Part shown: in pieces, positions 1-8,439 of the stretch
Layout: the number at the start of each line of letters is the position of its first letter
How positions within the stretch are numbered: the stretch's first letter is position 1
NCBI GenBank assembly: GCA_963817785.1
Contig: CAWFPL010000003.1
Span: 62,001-126,000 of the forward strand
Origin: JAKALD01 sp963817785
Lineage (GTDB): Bacteria; Pseudomonadota; Gammaproteobacteria; Burkholderiales; SG8-39
DNA length: 64,000 bases
Reading direction: 5' to 3'
Notes under the pieces: generated by a model
What the model saw: the letters and a program-made list of their open reading frames with translations, nothing else
Told to the model about the DNA's origin: nothing
Database searches by the model: none
Translations under genes and position numbers: made by a program

Positions 1-138
1 AAGATCGCCTGCCCGGAGGAGATCGCCTACCGCATGGGCTACATCGACGCGAAGCAGCTCGAGGCCTTGGCGAGGCCGCTGGAAAAGAGCGGCTACGGCG
101 AATACCTGCTGCGCGTGCTCTCGGACAAGGTGTTCTAG
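1..138 (+). CDS. rfbA: Glucose-1-phosphate thymidylyltransferase, C-terminal end (partial)
   Basis: Only the last 45 codons are inside the window, open at the left edge and ending in TAG at 136-138. The residues (ACPEEIAYRMGYID, then KSGYGEYLL near the end) match the conserved C-terminus of RmlA/RfbA, which makes dTDP-glucose from dTTP and glucose-1-phosphate in the first step of dTDP-L-rhamnose synthesis. The identification is helped by rfbC and rfbD following directly; its stop overlaps the GTG start of rfbC by one base (TAGTG). The N-terminal catalytic part lies outside the window. Confidence 0.9.
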   Translation, partial: KIACPEEIAYRMGYIDAKQLEALARPLEKSGYGEYLLRVLSDKVF

Positions 139-683
139 TGATAGTCACGCGAGCCGGGATCGCGGAGGTGCTGATCCTCGAGCCGAAGGTCTTCGGCGAC
201 CAGCGCGGCTGGTTCTTCGAGAGCTACAACCGGCGCGCGTTCCGCGAGGCGACGGGCATCGACGTCGAGTTCGTGCAGGACAACCACTCGCGCTCGGCGA
301 AGAACGTGCTGCGCGGGCTGCACTACCAGATCCGGCAGCCGCAGGGAAAGCTGGTGCGCGTCGTCGCCGGCGAGATCTGGGACGTGGCGGTGGATCTGCG
401 GCGCAGCTCGCCGACCTTCGGCAAGTGGGCGGGCTTCACGCTCTCCGCCGAAACGAAGCGCGCGGCCTGGGTGCCGGCCGGCTTCGCGCACGGCTTCCTG
501 GTGGTGTCGGAGTTCGCCGAGGTGCAGTACAAGACCACCGACTACTACGCGCCCGAGCACGAGCGGGTGCTGCTGTGGAACGACCCCGGCCTCGGCATCC
601 AATGGCCGCTCGCCGGCGAGCCGGCGATGAACGACAGGGACCGGCGCGGCGCGCCGCTGGCGCAGGCCGAGACCTACGCGTGA
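138..683 (+). CDS. rfbC: dTDP-4-dehydrorhamnose 3,5-epimerase
   Basis: A 181-residue cupin-fold epimerase of the usual RmlC length. It converts dTDP-4-keto-6-deoxyglucose to dTDP-4-keto-L-rhamnose in the cytoplasm. Family signatures are visible: LEPKVFGDQRGWFFE near the N-terminus, VQDNHSRS, the LRGLHYQ motif with the catalytic His region, GEIWDVAVDLR, and VPAGFAHGF. The start is GTG at 138, overlapping the last base of the rfbA stop codon, so the two are translationally coupled; its own TGA overlaps the GTG of rfbD by four bases. It forms a compact rhamnose operon with its neighbours. Confidence 0.95.
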   Translation: MIVTRAGIAEVLILEPKVFGDQRGWFFESYNRRAFREATGIDVEFVQDNHSRSAKNVLRGLHYQIRQPQGKLVRVVAGEIWDVAVDLRRSSPTFGKWAGFTLSAETKRAAWVPAGFAHGFLVVSEFAEVQYKTTDYYAPEHERVLLWNDPGLGIQWPLAGEPAMNDRDRRGAPLAQAETYA

Positions 684-1561
684 GGATCCTCCTCACCGGC
701 CGGAACGGGCAGGTCGGCTGGGAGCTCGAGCGCGCCTTGCCGGCGCTCGGCGAAGTGATCGCCACCGACCGCGCGAGCCTCGACCTCGCCGACCCCGACG
801 CCATCCGCCGCGCCGTGCGCGAGGCGAAGCCCGAGGTGATCGTCAACGCCGCGGCCTACACCGCCGTGGACAAGGCCGAGTCGGAGCCCGAGCTGGCGAT
901 GCGGATCAACGGCATCGCGCCGGGCGTGCTGGCGGAGGAGGCGAAGCGGCTCGGGGCGCTGCTGGTGCACTACTCGACGGATTATGTGTTCGATGGGACG
1001 AAGGCGGAGCCGTATGTCGAGGATGACGCGACGAACCCGATCAACGTCTATGGGGCGACTAAGCTGGCCGGCGAGCGCGCGATTCTGGCGGCTGGATGCC
1101 GTCACTTGGTCTTGCGCGCGAGCTGGGTCTACTCGCTGCGGGGCGCGAATTTCCTGCTCACGGTTCTGCGCCTGGCGCGGCAGCGCGCGCGCATCCGAAT
1201 CGTCGCCGATCAGCACGGCACGCCGACCAGCGCCGCGCTGATCGCGGACGCCACGGCGCGGGCCCTGCGTGTGTGCGTTGCGGGAAGTACCAGGCCGAGC
1301 GGCATCTTTCACCTGGCCGCGGCCCGCGTCGCGTCCCGACACGAGTTCGCCGTCGACGCGATACGGCTGCTGGGCCTGCAGTGTGCCGTCGAGCCGGCGA
1401 CCTCGGGAGAGTTTCCCCTCCCGGCGCAGCGGCCTGCGTTCTCGGCCCTGGCGACAGCCAGTTTCGAGCGAGTATTCGACGTCGTCCTTCCCGCGTGGCG
1501 CGCGGATCTCGAGCAGTGCCTGCGGCCGATCCGGGAAGGCCTGGTCGCAATGCCCCGCTGA
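680..1561 (+). CDS. rfbD: dTDP-4-dehydrorhamnose reductase
   Basis: A 293-residue extended SDR that reduces dTDP-4-keto-L-rhamnose to dTDP-L-rhamnose with NAD(P)H. The Rossmann motif TGRNGQVG lies at the very N-terminus, followed by NAAAYTAVDKAE and the catalytic YGATK (YxxxK). The GTG at 680 was chosen because it overlaps the rfbC stop by four bases (GTGA) and puts the nucleotide-binding motif at residue 6. The open frame extends upstream to 425, but that part runs inside rfbC and is not protein-like. The codons after about 1100 look slightly less GC-biased than the first half. The gene ends convergently to the next one, 35 bases away. Confidence 0.93.
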   Translation: MRILLTGRNGQVGWELERALPALGEVIATDRASLDLADPDAIRRAVREAKPEVIVNAAAYTAVDKAESEPELAMRINGIAPGVLAEEAKRLGALLVHYSTDYVFDGTKAEPYVEDDATNPINVYGATKLAGERAILAAGCRHLVLRASWVYSLRGANFLLTVLRLARQRARIRIVADQHGTPTSAALIADATARALRVCVAGSTRPSGIFHLAAARVASRHEFAVDAIRLLGLQCAVEPATSGEFPLPAQRPAFSALATASFERVFDVVLPAWRADLEQCLRPIREGLVAMPR

Positions 1562-1596
1562 TCGTTCGTGCTGCCTGACGGGAAGCGGCCGGGTGA

Positions 1597-2490
1597 CTAC
1601 CGGACCGGTTCGTTCCTGAGGCGTTTCATTGACTCTTCGATTCCCGGCAGCTGGAGATCGATGAGGCTTGCCATGCGGTCGCAGATCAGGGAGCAGTCCC
1701 GGGGTCGGGGGGCGGTGGAAGGTACTTCGGCCATGGCGCCGGCGACGACCAGCTTCTCCGGATAACCGAACACCCGCGCGAACGCTTGGACGAACTCGAG
1801 GCGGCTAACGCGGTCCGGACCGGTGCAGTGCAGGACCCCGGAAACGTCGGTCCGTTGCAGCAGGCGCTTTACCGCCTCGGCGATGCCGGATACTGGGGTC
1901 GGCGTCCGGATCTGATCGGTGAACGCGGTGACGGGAAGGCCGTGCGACAACCTGTCGTTCAGGTAATCGAGGAAGGTCGGACGGCCGCCTTGCGCCCAAC
2001 CGAATACGAGTGCAACGCGCAGCGCTACGGCGCCCGGGCACTGATCGAACAGCACTCGCTCGGACTCGAGCTTTGTTCGGGCGTAGACGTTGATCGGGTT
2101 CGCCTGGTCGCCCTCCCGGTACCAGCCGCGCTGCCCGTCGAACACGATGTCGGTCGAAAAGTGGATCAGCCGCGCCCCGCGCGATTGGCACAGGCGCGCA
2201 ATTTGCGCGGTGGCCTCGACGTTGATGCGTCGCGCCGCGCCGGGATCCCGCTCGGCCTCGTCCGGTGAGCCGACCGCGGCGCTATGGACCACGAGCTCCG
2301 GGCTGGCGCGATCGAAGGCGAGCGCCAACTCGCGCGGATCGCGCAGATCAACCCTTTCCAGCCCGCCGCCTGCCTTGGAGAACGCCCACCCGACGATCTC
2401 GTAGCTGCCAGCGAGCTCGCGGTGCAGCGCCCGGCCGATGGTGCCCGAAGCGCCGGTCACGAGCAGCCGGGGACGCGACCGCGAACGCAT
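1597..2490 (-). CDS. RmlD-like NAD(P)-dependent sugar reductase/epimerase
   Basis: A 297-residue extended SDR with LLVTGASGTIG at the N-terminus, HSAAVGSPDEAERD, a HFSTDIVFDG segment and YARTK as the active-site YxxxK. Overall it resembles RmlD, the dTDP-4-keto-sugar reductase, so it is a second RmlD-type enzyme beside rfbD. Its substrate cannot be told from the sequence; a 4-keto-6-deoxy nucleotide sugar is likely. The ATG at 2490 puts the Rossmann motif near residue 8 and avoids overlap with the upstream glycosyltransferase gene, which ends at 2510; a longer frame runs back to 2559. It is probably co-transcribed with that gene. Confidence 0.8.
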   Translation of the reverse strand: MRSRSRPRLLVTGASGTIGRALHRELAGSYEIVGWAFSKAGGGLERVDLRDPRELALAFDRASPELVVHSAAVGSPDEAERDPGAARRINVEATAQIARLCQSRGARLIHFSTDIVFDGQRGWYREGDQANPINVYARTKLESERVLFDQCPGAVALRVALVFGWAQGGRPTFLDYLNDRLSHGLPVTAFTDQIRTPTPVSGIAEAVKRLLQRTDVSGVLHCTGPDRVSRLEFVQAFARVFGYPEKLVVAGAMAEVPSTAPRPRDCSLICDRMASLIDLQLPGIEESMKRLRNEPVR

Positions 2491-2509
2491 TCCAGCCGCC
2501 GTGGCCCGC

Positions 2510-3238
2510 TTAGATGCGCCCCATCGCACGGCGCCAGAAGAACCGCGCCATGCTCGCAAGATGCCAGCGCATGTACCGAGGATCTCGATGGCTCGTGCGC
2601 CGGGCGTCGTGGATGACGCTTACGTCGGCACAATAGCCGACGCGGTAGCCGAGTTTTTTCAACCGGGCGCACAGGTCGACGTCCTCGTAATAAAGGAAAT
2701 AGCGCTCGTCGAAGCCGCCGGCCTGTTCGTAGACCGCACGCGGGAAGAGCATGAACATGCCGGCGATCCAGGCGGGATACGCCATCCCGGTCGCTGGGAG
2801 CGATGCGGGCATCCCAGCGTCGAGCGCCTTGGCGAGAATGGTGAGCGGCGTTGGAAAATCTCGCGCCGATTCTTCGACGCTGCCTTGCGGCGTCAATACT
2901 CGCGGCCCGATCACGCCGAGCCCTTGCAAGCGCAATTGTTCGATCAACGTCGGGAATGGATCGGCCGCGAGTCTGATGTCCGGATTGAGCACGCAGAAAT
3001 ACTCCGCCTGCGACAGACGGAACGCGGCGTTATGATTTGCAGCGAAGCCCTTCCGGGTTGCGTTCTCGATGACTCGGAGCGGAGGGAAGGCGGCCTCGTC
3101 GCGGAAGCCATGCTCTTCCGGTACGTTGACGGTTAGCAGCACCTCGATCGGAGTGCGCAGCGCCCGCAGGTTTTCGAGCAGCGGTGCAACCAGCGACGCC
3201 TGCCGGTGCGAGACCACGGAGATTGAGACCTGCGGCAT
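2510..3238 (-). CDS. Family 2 glycosyltransferase (rhamnosyltransferase-like)
   Basis: A 242-residue GT-A fold transferase. It begins VSISVVSHRQA, has a NPDIRL segment at the position of the metal-binding DxD region, and YYEDVDLCARLKKLGYRVGY, the acceptor-side ED motif typical of WbbL/rhamnosyl-type GT2 enzymes. It would add one sugar to a lipid-linked glycan on the cytoplasmic membrane face. Its place next to dTDP-rhamnose genes makes rhamnose a reasonable donor, but this is inferred. It is divergent from the ABC transporter genes; 141 bases separate the two starts. Confidence 0.8.
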   Translation of the reverse strand: MPQVSISVVSHRQASLVAPLLENLRALRTPIEVLLTVNVPEEHGFRDEAAFPPLRVIENATRKGFAANHNAAFRLSQAEYFCVLNPDIRLAADPFPTLIEQLRLQGLGVIGPRVLTPQGSVEESARDFPTPLTILAKALDAGMPASLPATGMAYPAWIAGMFMLFPRAVYEQAGGFDERYFLYYEDVDLCARLKKLGYRVGYCADVSVIHDARRTSHRDPRYMRWHLASMARFFWRRAMGRI

Positions 3239-3379
3239 TGTTCGCTGCGTGAAAGGAAGGCCTCAGTTTATTCGCCCGCCTTGCCGGCGCGCAAACGGGC
3301 GCGGTCGGGATCTTCACGCTGCAGGCAGGTGGCGTAATCGGGTAATATTCGAACCCTTTGTAAGAGTCTAGGTAGCACC

Positions 3380-4183
3380 GTGACCGCAGCACCGCAGTCC
3401 CCGTTATCGAAGGCATTGGCGGACATCGCGCAGGGCGTGTCCAGCATTCACGTCTGGCCAATGCTCGGATGGTTGGAAATCAAACAGCGTTACCGGCGAT
3501 CCCTGCTCGGGCCGTTCTGGGTGACCATCAGCACCGCTACCCTGATCGGCGGGATGGGGCCGCTGTACGGCACCCTGCTCGGCCAGAAGCTGGCGACCTA
3601 TTTCCCGCACCTGGCAGTCAGCTATATCGTGTGGATGTTGATGGCGAGCTTGATGAACGATGCGTGCACTACATTCACGATTGCGGAGGGGTTGATCAAG
3701 CAAATTCGCATGCCGCTGAGCATCCACGTCCTGCGCATGGTGTGGAGGAATTTCATCATCTTCCTGCATCAGATTCCGATCGTGGTGGCGGTGTTGTACT
3801 TCTATCCTCCACCGTTACACGCGGGTCTGCTGCTCGTTCCGGTCGCGCTGCTGGCGATTGCAGTCAATGCTCTCTGGATGGGCTTGTTGCTCGGCATGTT
3901 GTGCGCGCGCTTTCGCGACATCCCTCAGATCGTCGCAAGCGTGGTTCAGGTGATGTTCTTTCTTACCCCGGTGCTTTACCACGCGGGGTCGCTTGGCCGA
4001 TTTGATTGGGCAGCCAAGTGGAACCCGCTCAATCACCTGCTTGAGATCGTCAGGGCACCGCTGCTCGGGCATCCGGTGCCGTATCAGTCCTGGGCGGCGG
4101 TGGCGATCCTTACCTGTGCGGGTTATGCGTTCGCGATCACCGTCTTTGCCCGCTACCGAAGCCGCGTCGCGTATTGGGTTTGA
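3380..4183 (+). CDS. wzm: ABC-2 type polysaccharide export permease (Wzm-like)
   Basis: A 267-residue inner-membrane protein with about six hydrophobic segments. The N-terminal cytoplasmic stretch EIKQRYRRSLLGPFWVTI is the signature of Wzm/TagG/KpsM permeases, which move undecaprenyl-linked O-antigen or related polymers across the membrane. The start is GTG at 3380. The ATPase gene starts two bases after its stop, so the two make one transport unit. No Wzx flippase or clear Wzy polymerase is seen in the window, which favours export of a finished chain by this pair. Confidence 0.88.
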   Translation: MTAAPQSPLSKALADIAQGVSSIHVWPMLGWLEIKQRYRRSLLGPFWVTISTATLIGGMGPLYGTLLGQKLATYFPHLAVSYIVWMLMASLMNDACTTFTIAEGLIKQIRMPLSIHVLRMVWRNFIIFLHQIPIVVAVLYFYPPPLHAGLLLVPVALLAIAVNALWMGLLLGMLCARFRDIPQIVASVVQVMFFLTPVLYHAGSLGRFDWAAKWNPLNHLLEIVRAPLLGHPVPYQSWAAVAILTCAGYAFAITVFARYRSRVAYWV

Positions 4184-4185
4184 CG

Positions 4186-4899
4186 ATGGCGCATATTCAG
4201 GCAGAAAACCTGGTGGTGGAATTTCCGGTGTTTGGCGCAAAGAGCCGGTCGCTCAAAAACACGGTTCTGCGCGCCGCAACGGGCGGATTGATCGCACGTG
4301 ACGCCTCGGATCATATTGTCGTGCGGGCGCTTAATGGCATCAGCTTCGAGCTGAGGGACGGCGACCGAGTCGGCCTGATTGGGCACAATGGGTCGGGCAA
4401 GTCCACGCTGCTCCGGGTGCTTGCCGGGGCTTACGAGCCGATCGGCGGGTCCGCGACGATCGAGGGCCGGGTCTCGTCCATGCTGAACATCTGGTTGGGC
4501 ATGGACTACGAGGCGACAGGCTATGAAAACATCTTCATTCGGGCGGTGATCATGGGGTTCAAGCCCCGCGAAATCATGCCCATGGTCGACGAAATCGTGC
4601 GCTTTTCGGAGCTCGGTGACTATATCGACATGCCGATGCGCACGTATTCGAGCGGCATGGCGATGCGCTTGGCATTCGCGATCTCCACATGTGTGTCCGC
4701 AGAGATCCTGCTCATGGACGAATGGCTGTCCGCCGGCGACGCGGAATTCACCGGCAAAGCGAAGCAACGCCTGATGGATATTGTGGACCAGGCGAAGATT
4801 CTGGTGTTAGCGTCCCACGACGAGAAGCTCATCCGCAGCAACTGCAACATGATCATGCGGCTCTCCCATGGAAGCTTGATTTCCATGGAACCCCTTTAA
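4186..4899 (+). CDS. wzt: ABC transporter ATP-binding protein, polysaccharide export (Wzt-like)
   Basis: A 237-residue ATPase with Walker A GHNGSGKST (about residues 66-74), signature TYSSGM (153-158) and Walker B ILLMDEW (174-180). It would power the Wzm-like permease. ATG 4186 is preferred over an in-frame TTG at 4174, which lies inside the permease gene. The protein stops right after the nucleotide-binding domain: there is no extra C-terminal carbohydrate-binding domain of the kind that reads the capped chain end in E. coli O8/O9a Wzt. It therefore resembles the short KpsT/RfbE-type ATPases. Confidence 0.88.
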   Translation: MAHIQAENLVVEFPVFGAKSRSLKNTVLRAATGGLIARDASDHIVVRALNGISFELRDGDRVGLIGHNGSGKSTLLRVLAGAYEPIGGSATIEGRVSSMLNIWLGMDYEATGYENIFIRAVIMGFKPREIMPMVDEIVRFSELGDYIDMPMRTYSSGMAMRLAFAISTCVSAEILLMDEWLSAGDAEFTGKAKQRLMDIVDQAKILVLASHDEKLIRSNCNMIMRLSHGSLISMEPL

Positions 4900-4915
4900 G
4901 TCAACACAGGCTGAT

Positions 4916-5965
4916 TCAGTCCATTCGCACGACGACGCGACCCGCCTCTCCGGCGCGCACCAGCTGGATCGCCTCATTGATCTGCGCCAGCCGGAACTCG
5001 TGCGTGATCAGGCCGTCGAGGGAAAATTTGCCGGCCTGCACGAGCCGCACGTAGCGCGGGATGTCGTTGTGCGGTTCGCAATCTCCGCCCTCCGATCCGG
5101 TCAGGATCTTCTTGAAGTGCAAGGGCAGCGAATAGATTGAGATGTTGTCTCCCTTGCGCGGCACCCCGACCAGGATGGTCTTGCCCTTCGCTTGCGTCAG
5201 CCCGTAGGCCAGCTCGATCACGCGAGCCTTGCCCGTCGTTTCCACGATCACGTCGGCGCCCATCGGGCCGACGATGTCGCGCACTGCGCGCTCGACGTCG
5301 GGCGTGCTCCCCGAGTTGATGCAGTGCGTGGCCCCGAAGCGCTTGGCCATCTCCAGCTTGCTGTCGAGGACGTCGATGGCGATGATCGGGTGCGCGGAGA
5401 CCATCTGGGCAGCCTGAACCAGGCACAGGCCCACGCCGCCGACGCCGAACACCACCACCGACTGGCCGACCTTGACGTGAGCGTTGTTGTTGATGACCCC
5501 GACGGCGGTCGTGATCGCACAGCCGAACAGCGGCGCAAGCTTCGGGTCGAAATCCGCGGGTATTGGGGTCAGCCGGTTCTCCGACACAATCGCGTAATCG
5601 TTGAATGTCGTGACCCAGCCCGCATTCACGGCGCGACCATTCCAGCGATAGGTGGGTGGTTCCGACTGCAGGCCGTTGCTAGGCCGCCAGTGCATCACCA
5701 CCCTGTCGCCCTTTTTCGCCGTGCGCACGCCTTCCCCGACCTCGAGGACGGTGGCGCAGCCCTCGTGGCCGAGCAGGTGCGGCAGGAAGCGGTCCGGGCC
5801 CTTGGCGCCGTCAATTTCGTTGATCTGGGCACCGCAGATGCCGCTGTAATGCACCTTCACCAGGACCTGACCGAAATGCAATCGATCGGGAGAGTCGACT
5901 TGGGCCAGCTCGAGCGGCGCGTGCTGCTGCACGAGCACCGCCGCCTTGATCTTGATCGGTAGCAC
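4916..5965 (-). CDS. Zinc-type medium-chain alcohol/polyol dehydrogenase
   Basis: A 349-residue MDR-family oxidoreductase and the last gene of the nine-gene operon. The catalytic zinc ligands Cys (HYSGICGAQ) and His-Glu (GHEG) are present, and VFGVGGVGLCLVQAA is the NAD(P)-binding motif. The usual four-cysteine structural-zinc loop is missing; in its place is MHWRPSNG followed by a Trp-rich segment. Such enzymes oxidise or reduce a sugar or polyol hydroxyl. The start at 5965 gives a normal length and is 10 bases after the methyltransferase stop. The substrate is unknown; a keto sugar from the same operon is the natural guess. Confidence 0.82.
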   Translation of the reverse strand: MLPIKIKAAVLVQQHAPLELAQVDSPDRLHFGQVLVKVHYSGICGAQINEIDGAKGPDRFLPHLLGHEGCATVLEVGEGVRTAKKGDRVVMHWRPSNGLQSEPPTYRWNGRAVNAGWVTTFNDYAIVSENRLTPIPADFDPKLAPLFGCAITTAVGVINNNAHVKVGQSVVVFGVGGVGLCLVQAAQMVSAHPIIAIDVLDSKLEMAKRFGATHCINSGSTPDVERAVRDIVGPMGADVIVETTGKARVIELAYGLTQAKGKTILVGVPRKGDNISIYSLPLHFKKILTGSEGGDCEPHNDIPRYVRLVQAGKFSLDGLITHEFRLAQINEAIQLVRAGEAGRVVVRMD

Positions 5966-5975
5966 GACCGTCGCC

Positions 5976-6638
5976 TTACTCGAAGTAGATGAATTCGTAG
6001 TCGCCGGTGTAGCCGAAGTGGTTCATCAGCCAGATCCATTCGGCGGTATCGAAGAACGACTCGCAGGTGAGCGCCCAGCACTCCAGATTGAAGAGCTCGC
6101 GCTCGTTGCGGTAGCTCTCCACCATGAAGTACTTGTTCCTGGCGACGCGCTCCATCTCCGCAAGCGCGGTCTTGAGCTCGAACAGCCTCAGGTTGTGGCA
6201 GCAGCCGAGCGAGATCACCAGGTCGAAATGTTTGTCGCCGAACGGGTATGGGTCCTGCGCCTTGTATACGAACAGGCGATCGCGAATTTCCTCTTTGGCG
6301 TTTGCGATGCCGTATTCCGAGGTATCGAACCCGACGATCTCGGCATCGGGCAGGAGCTGCTTGAGCTCATAGAGCAGGAAGGCCTTGCCGCAGCCGACGT
6401 CGAGGATCTTGGCGTCCGGCCGGAGCTTGTAGATGCTGACGAGCTGCTCGGCGACCGCCTTCCAGCGGCCGTCGTACTTGTAGCCGCCGTAGCCGTAGCG
6501 GCGGTCCCCGTCCCAGTATTCCGCGCCGTACTTCTTGGCGACAGCGACGGCTTCGAGCTTGTTGTCCACCATGCGGGAAAGGTAATCGCGCTTGGTGCGC
6601 CGGTGCAGCGGGTTGACGATGTTGAGCAAGCGACCCAT
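5976..6638 (-). CDS. SAM-dependent class I methyltransferase
   Basis: A 220-residue protein with the SAM-binding motif I ILDVGCGKAFLLYEL near residues 78-92 and the following acidic strand VGFDTSEYGI. The N-terminal part (AKKYGAEYWDGDRRYGYGGYKYDGRW) is aromatic-rich and typical of methyltransferases in polysaccharide loci. It probably methylates a sugar intermediate or a residue of the surface glycan. It lies 41 bases after the transketolase C-terminal gene, in the same transcription unit. The acceptor cannot be told from sequence. Confidence 0.78.
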   Translation of the reverse strand: MGRLLNIVNPLHRRTKRDYLSRMVDNKLEAVAVAKKYGAEYWDGDRRYGYGGYKYDGRWKAVAEQLVSIYKLRPDAKILDVGCGKAFLLYELKQLLPDAEIVGFDTSEYGIANAKEEIRDRLFVYKAQDPYPFGDKHFDLVISLGCCHNLRLFELKTALAEMERVARNKYFMVESYRNERELFNLECWALTCESFFDTAEWIWLMNHFGYTGDYEFIYFE

Positions 6639-6679
6639 TGGGTACTCCTGGATTGAAATGGAAAGTCCTGCGGGCGGGG

Positions 6680-7609
6680 CTATTTCCGGTCGACCAGCAT
6701 CCAGACCGTGGAAACGACCTCGTCCGTGTTGATTCGGTAATAGTCCATCAGGTTTGCCTGAGAGCCATAGCGGTCGGGAAAGACGTCCGGGATTCCGATG
6801 CGGCGGAACTTCTTCGTGGGCGACAGCGCCGCCTCCGCCAGCACCTCGGCAACCGCGCTGCCCAAGCCTCCGATGATGGAATTTTCCTCGATCGCGATCA
6901 CCGCCCGGGCAGGCGTGGCAAGATCGAGCAACGCCTCCGTGTCCAGCGGCTTGAGCGTGGGCATGTGGAGTATTCCGGCATCGATGCCCTCGAGCGCCAG
7001 TCGCGCGGCCGCTTCCTGGGCGATCTTGAGCGTGATCCCGGTCGTGACCAGCAACACTTCGCGGCCGGCGCGCATCGGAATGGCCTTGCCGATGCGAAAC
7101 GGGAGCTCGTCGTTCGTCACGATCGGATCGTAACCCTTTGCGAGCCGGATATAGATGGGACCGCGATGCTCGGCGGTCAGCGGCATCATCCGCCGCATCT
7201 CATCGGCGTCGGCGACGGCAACGATGGTCATGTTGGGCACCGCGCGCAGTATCGAGATGTCCTCGATTGCCAGATGCGTAGGGCCGAGGGGGGCGTAGAC
7301 CAGCCCGCCGCCGTTGCCTATGAGCCGCACGTTGAGGTTGTGCAGGCACACGTCGACGACGATCTGCTCGAAGCAGCGTCTGGTGATGAAGGTGCTGATC
7401 GTATTGACATAGACGATCGAGCCCTCGAGCGCCATACCGGCCGCCATGCCGACGACGTGCGCCTCGGAAATGCCCTCCATGAGGAAGCGGTCGGGCATCT
7501 CTTCCCTGAATTTGCGCAGCGTTCCCACGCCGAGATCGGACCCGATGAAAACGATCCGCGGATCCTTCTTCGCGAGCTCATAGACCTGATCGAGGCACGC
7601 TTCTCTCAT
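6680..7609 (-). CDS. Transketolase, C-terminal subunit (pyrimidine-binding and C-terminal domains)
   Basis: A 309-residue protein matching the second half of transketolase. The pyrimidine-binding domain includes VFIGSDLGVG and the region FLMEGISEAHVVGMAAGMAL with the glutamate that activates thiamine diphosphate, followed by the transketolase C-terminal domain (EENSIIGGLGSAVAEVL). It works with the adjacent N-terminal subunit, whose stop overlaps this start by four bases, to move two-carbon units between ketoses and aldoses. Split transketolases are known in archaea, some bacteria and surface-polysaccharide loci. A dedicated copy in a sugar operon suggests synthesis of a special ketose or heptulose precursor. 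Confidence 0.9.
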   Translation of the reverse strand: MREACLDQVYELAKKDPRIVFIGSDLGVGTLRKFREEMPDRFLMEGISEAHVVGMAAGMALEGSIVYVNTISTFITRRCFEQIVVDVCLHNLNVRLIGNGGGLVYAPLGPTHLAIEDISILRAVPNMTIVAVADADEMRRMMPLTAEHRGPIYIRLAKGYDPIVTNDELPFRIGKAIPMRAGREVLLVTTGITLKIAQEAAARLALEGIDAGILHMPTLKPLDTEALLDLATPARAVIAIEENSIIGGLGSAVAEVLAEAALSPTKKFRRIGIPDVFPDRYGSQANLMDYYRINTDEVVSTVWMLVDRK

Positions 7610-8439
7610 TCTGCGACCTCGATCGCGCGCAGCAGCTCCTCGACCTCGCCCTGCTTAATGCTGCTCTTGTGGTGCCACTTGAGGTTGTTCTCGGCAAAAC
7701 CGATGCCTTTTCCCTTGACGGTGTGGCAGATGATCGCGGACGCCTTGCCCGGGGCGAAGGGCACGGACGCGAGAATGCTCTCCAGGGCGGCGACGTCGTG
7801 GCCGTCGACCTCGCGGGTGGCAAAGCCGAAGGCCTCCCACTTTGCGGCGAAGGGCTCCAGATCCAGCACCTCGTACGTGCTGCCATAGGATTGCTGCTTG
7901 TTGTAGTCGACGAGGGCCACCAGGTTGTCGAGCTTGTGTTTGCTCGCGCTCATGGCCGCTTCCCAAACCGAGCCTTCATTGCACTCCCCATCGCCGAGCA
8001 CCACGAATACGCGATGATCGGCATGCGCGCGCTTTGCGCAGACCGCCATGCCCACGCCGATCGGCAAGCCGTGCCCCAGGCTTCCGGTCGAGACCTCGAT
8101 GCCCGGAACCTTGGGGTCGGGATGGCCGCCGAGGATGCCGTCGAACCTGCAGAACTTCCACAGCTCCTCCTCTGGAAAGTACCCCTTTTCCTGCAGCATC
8201 ACGTAGAGAGTGATGCAACCGTGCCCCTTGCTCAGGATGAAGCGGTCGCGGTCCGGCCAGGCCGGGTTGCGCGCGTCATAGCGCAATACCTTGTCGAACA
8301 GCACGCGCAGAATTTCGACCAGGGAAAGAGAAGTCCCGAGGTGGCCACGGCCGCCCCGCTCCAGCACGCGGACGATCTGCCTGCGCAGATGTCGCGATCG
8401 CTCGTCGAGCGGCGTTGCGGTCCTCTGAGTCGCGTTCAT
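7606..8439 (-). CDS. Transketolase, N-terminal subunit (thiamine diphosphate-binding domain)
   Basis: A 277-residue protein equal to the first half of transketolase. It shows GRGGHLGTSLSLVEIL, SKGHGCITLY, TGSLGHGLPIGVGMA and the thiamine diphosphate/Mg motif GDGECNEGSVWEAA with the downstream NKQQSYG. It pairs with the C-terminal subunit gene (ATGA overlap) to form the active enzyme. Its own start overlaps the end of the kinase gene by four bases. Both subunits carry their cofactor motifs, so the enzyme is probably active. This arrangement resembles the split enzymes in O-antigen clusters more than a housekeeping tktA. Confidence 0.92.
   Translation of the reverse strand: MNATQRTATPLDERSRHLRRQIVRVLERGGRGHLGTSLSLVEILRVLFDKVLRYDARNPAWPDRDRFILSKGHGCITLYVMLQEKGYFPEEELWKFCRFDGILGGHPDPKVPGIEVSTGSLGHGLPIGVGMAVCAKRAHADHRVFVVLGDGECNEGSVWEAAMSASKHKLDNLVALVDYNKQQSYGSTYEVLDLEPFAAKWEAFGFATREVDGHDVAALESILASVPFAPGKASAIICHTVKGKGIGFAENNLKWHHKSSIKQGEVEELLRAIEVAE

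Noticed and set aside
425..679. Upstream extension of the rfbD frame
   Set aside because: It lies within rfbC in another frame, is not protein-like, and GTG 680 gives the correct RmlD N-terminus with a four-base overlap.
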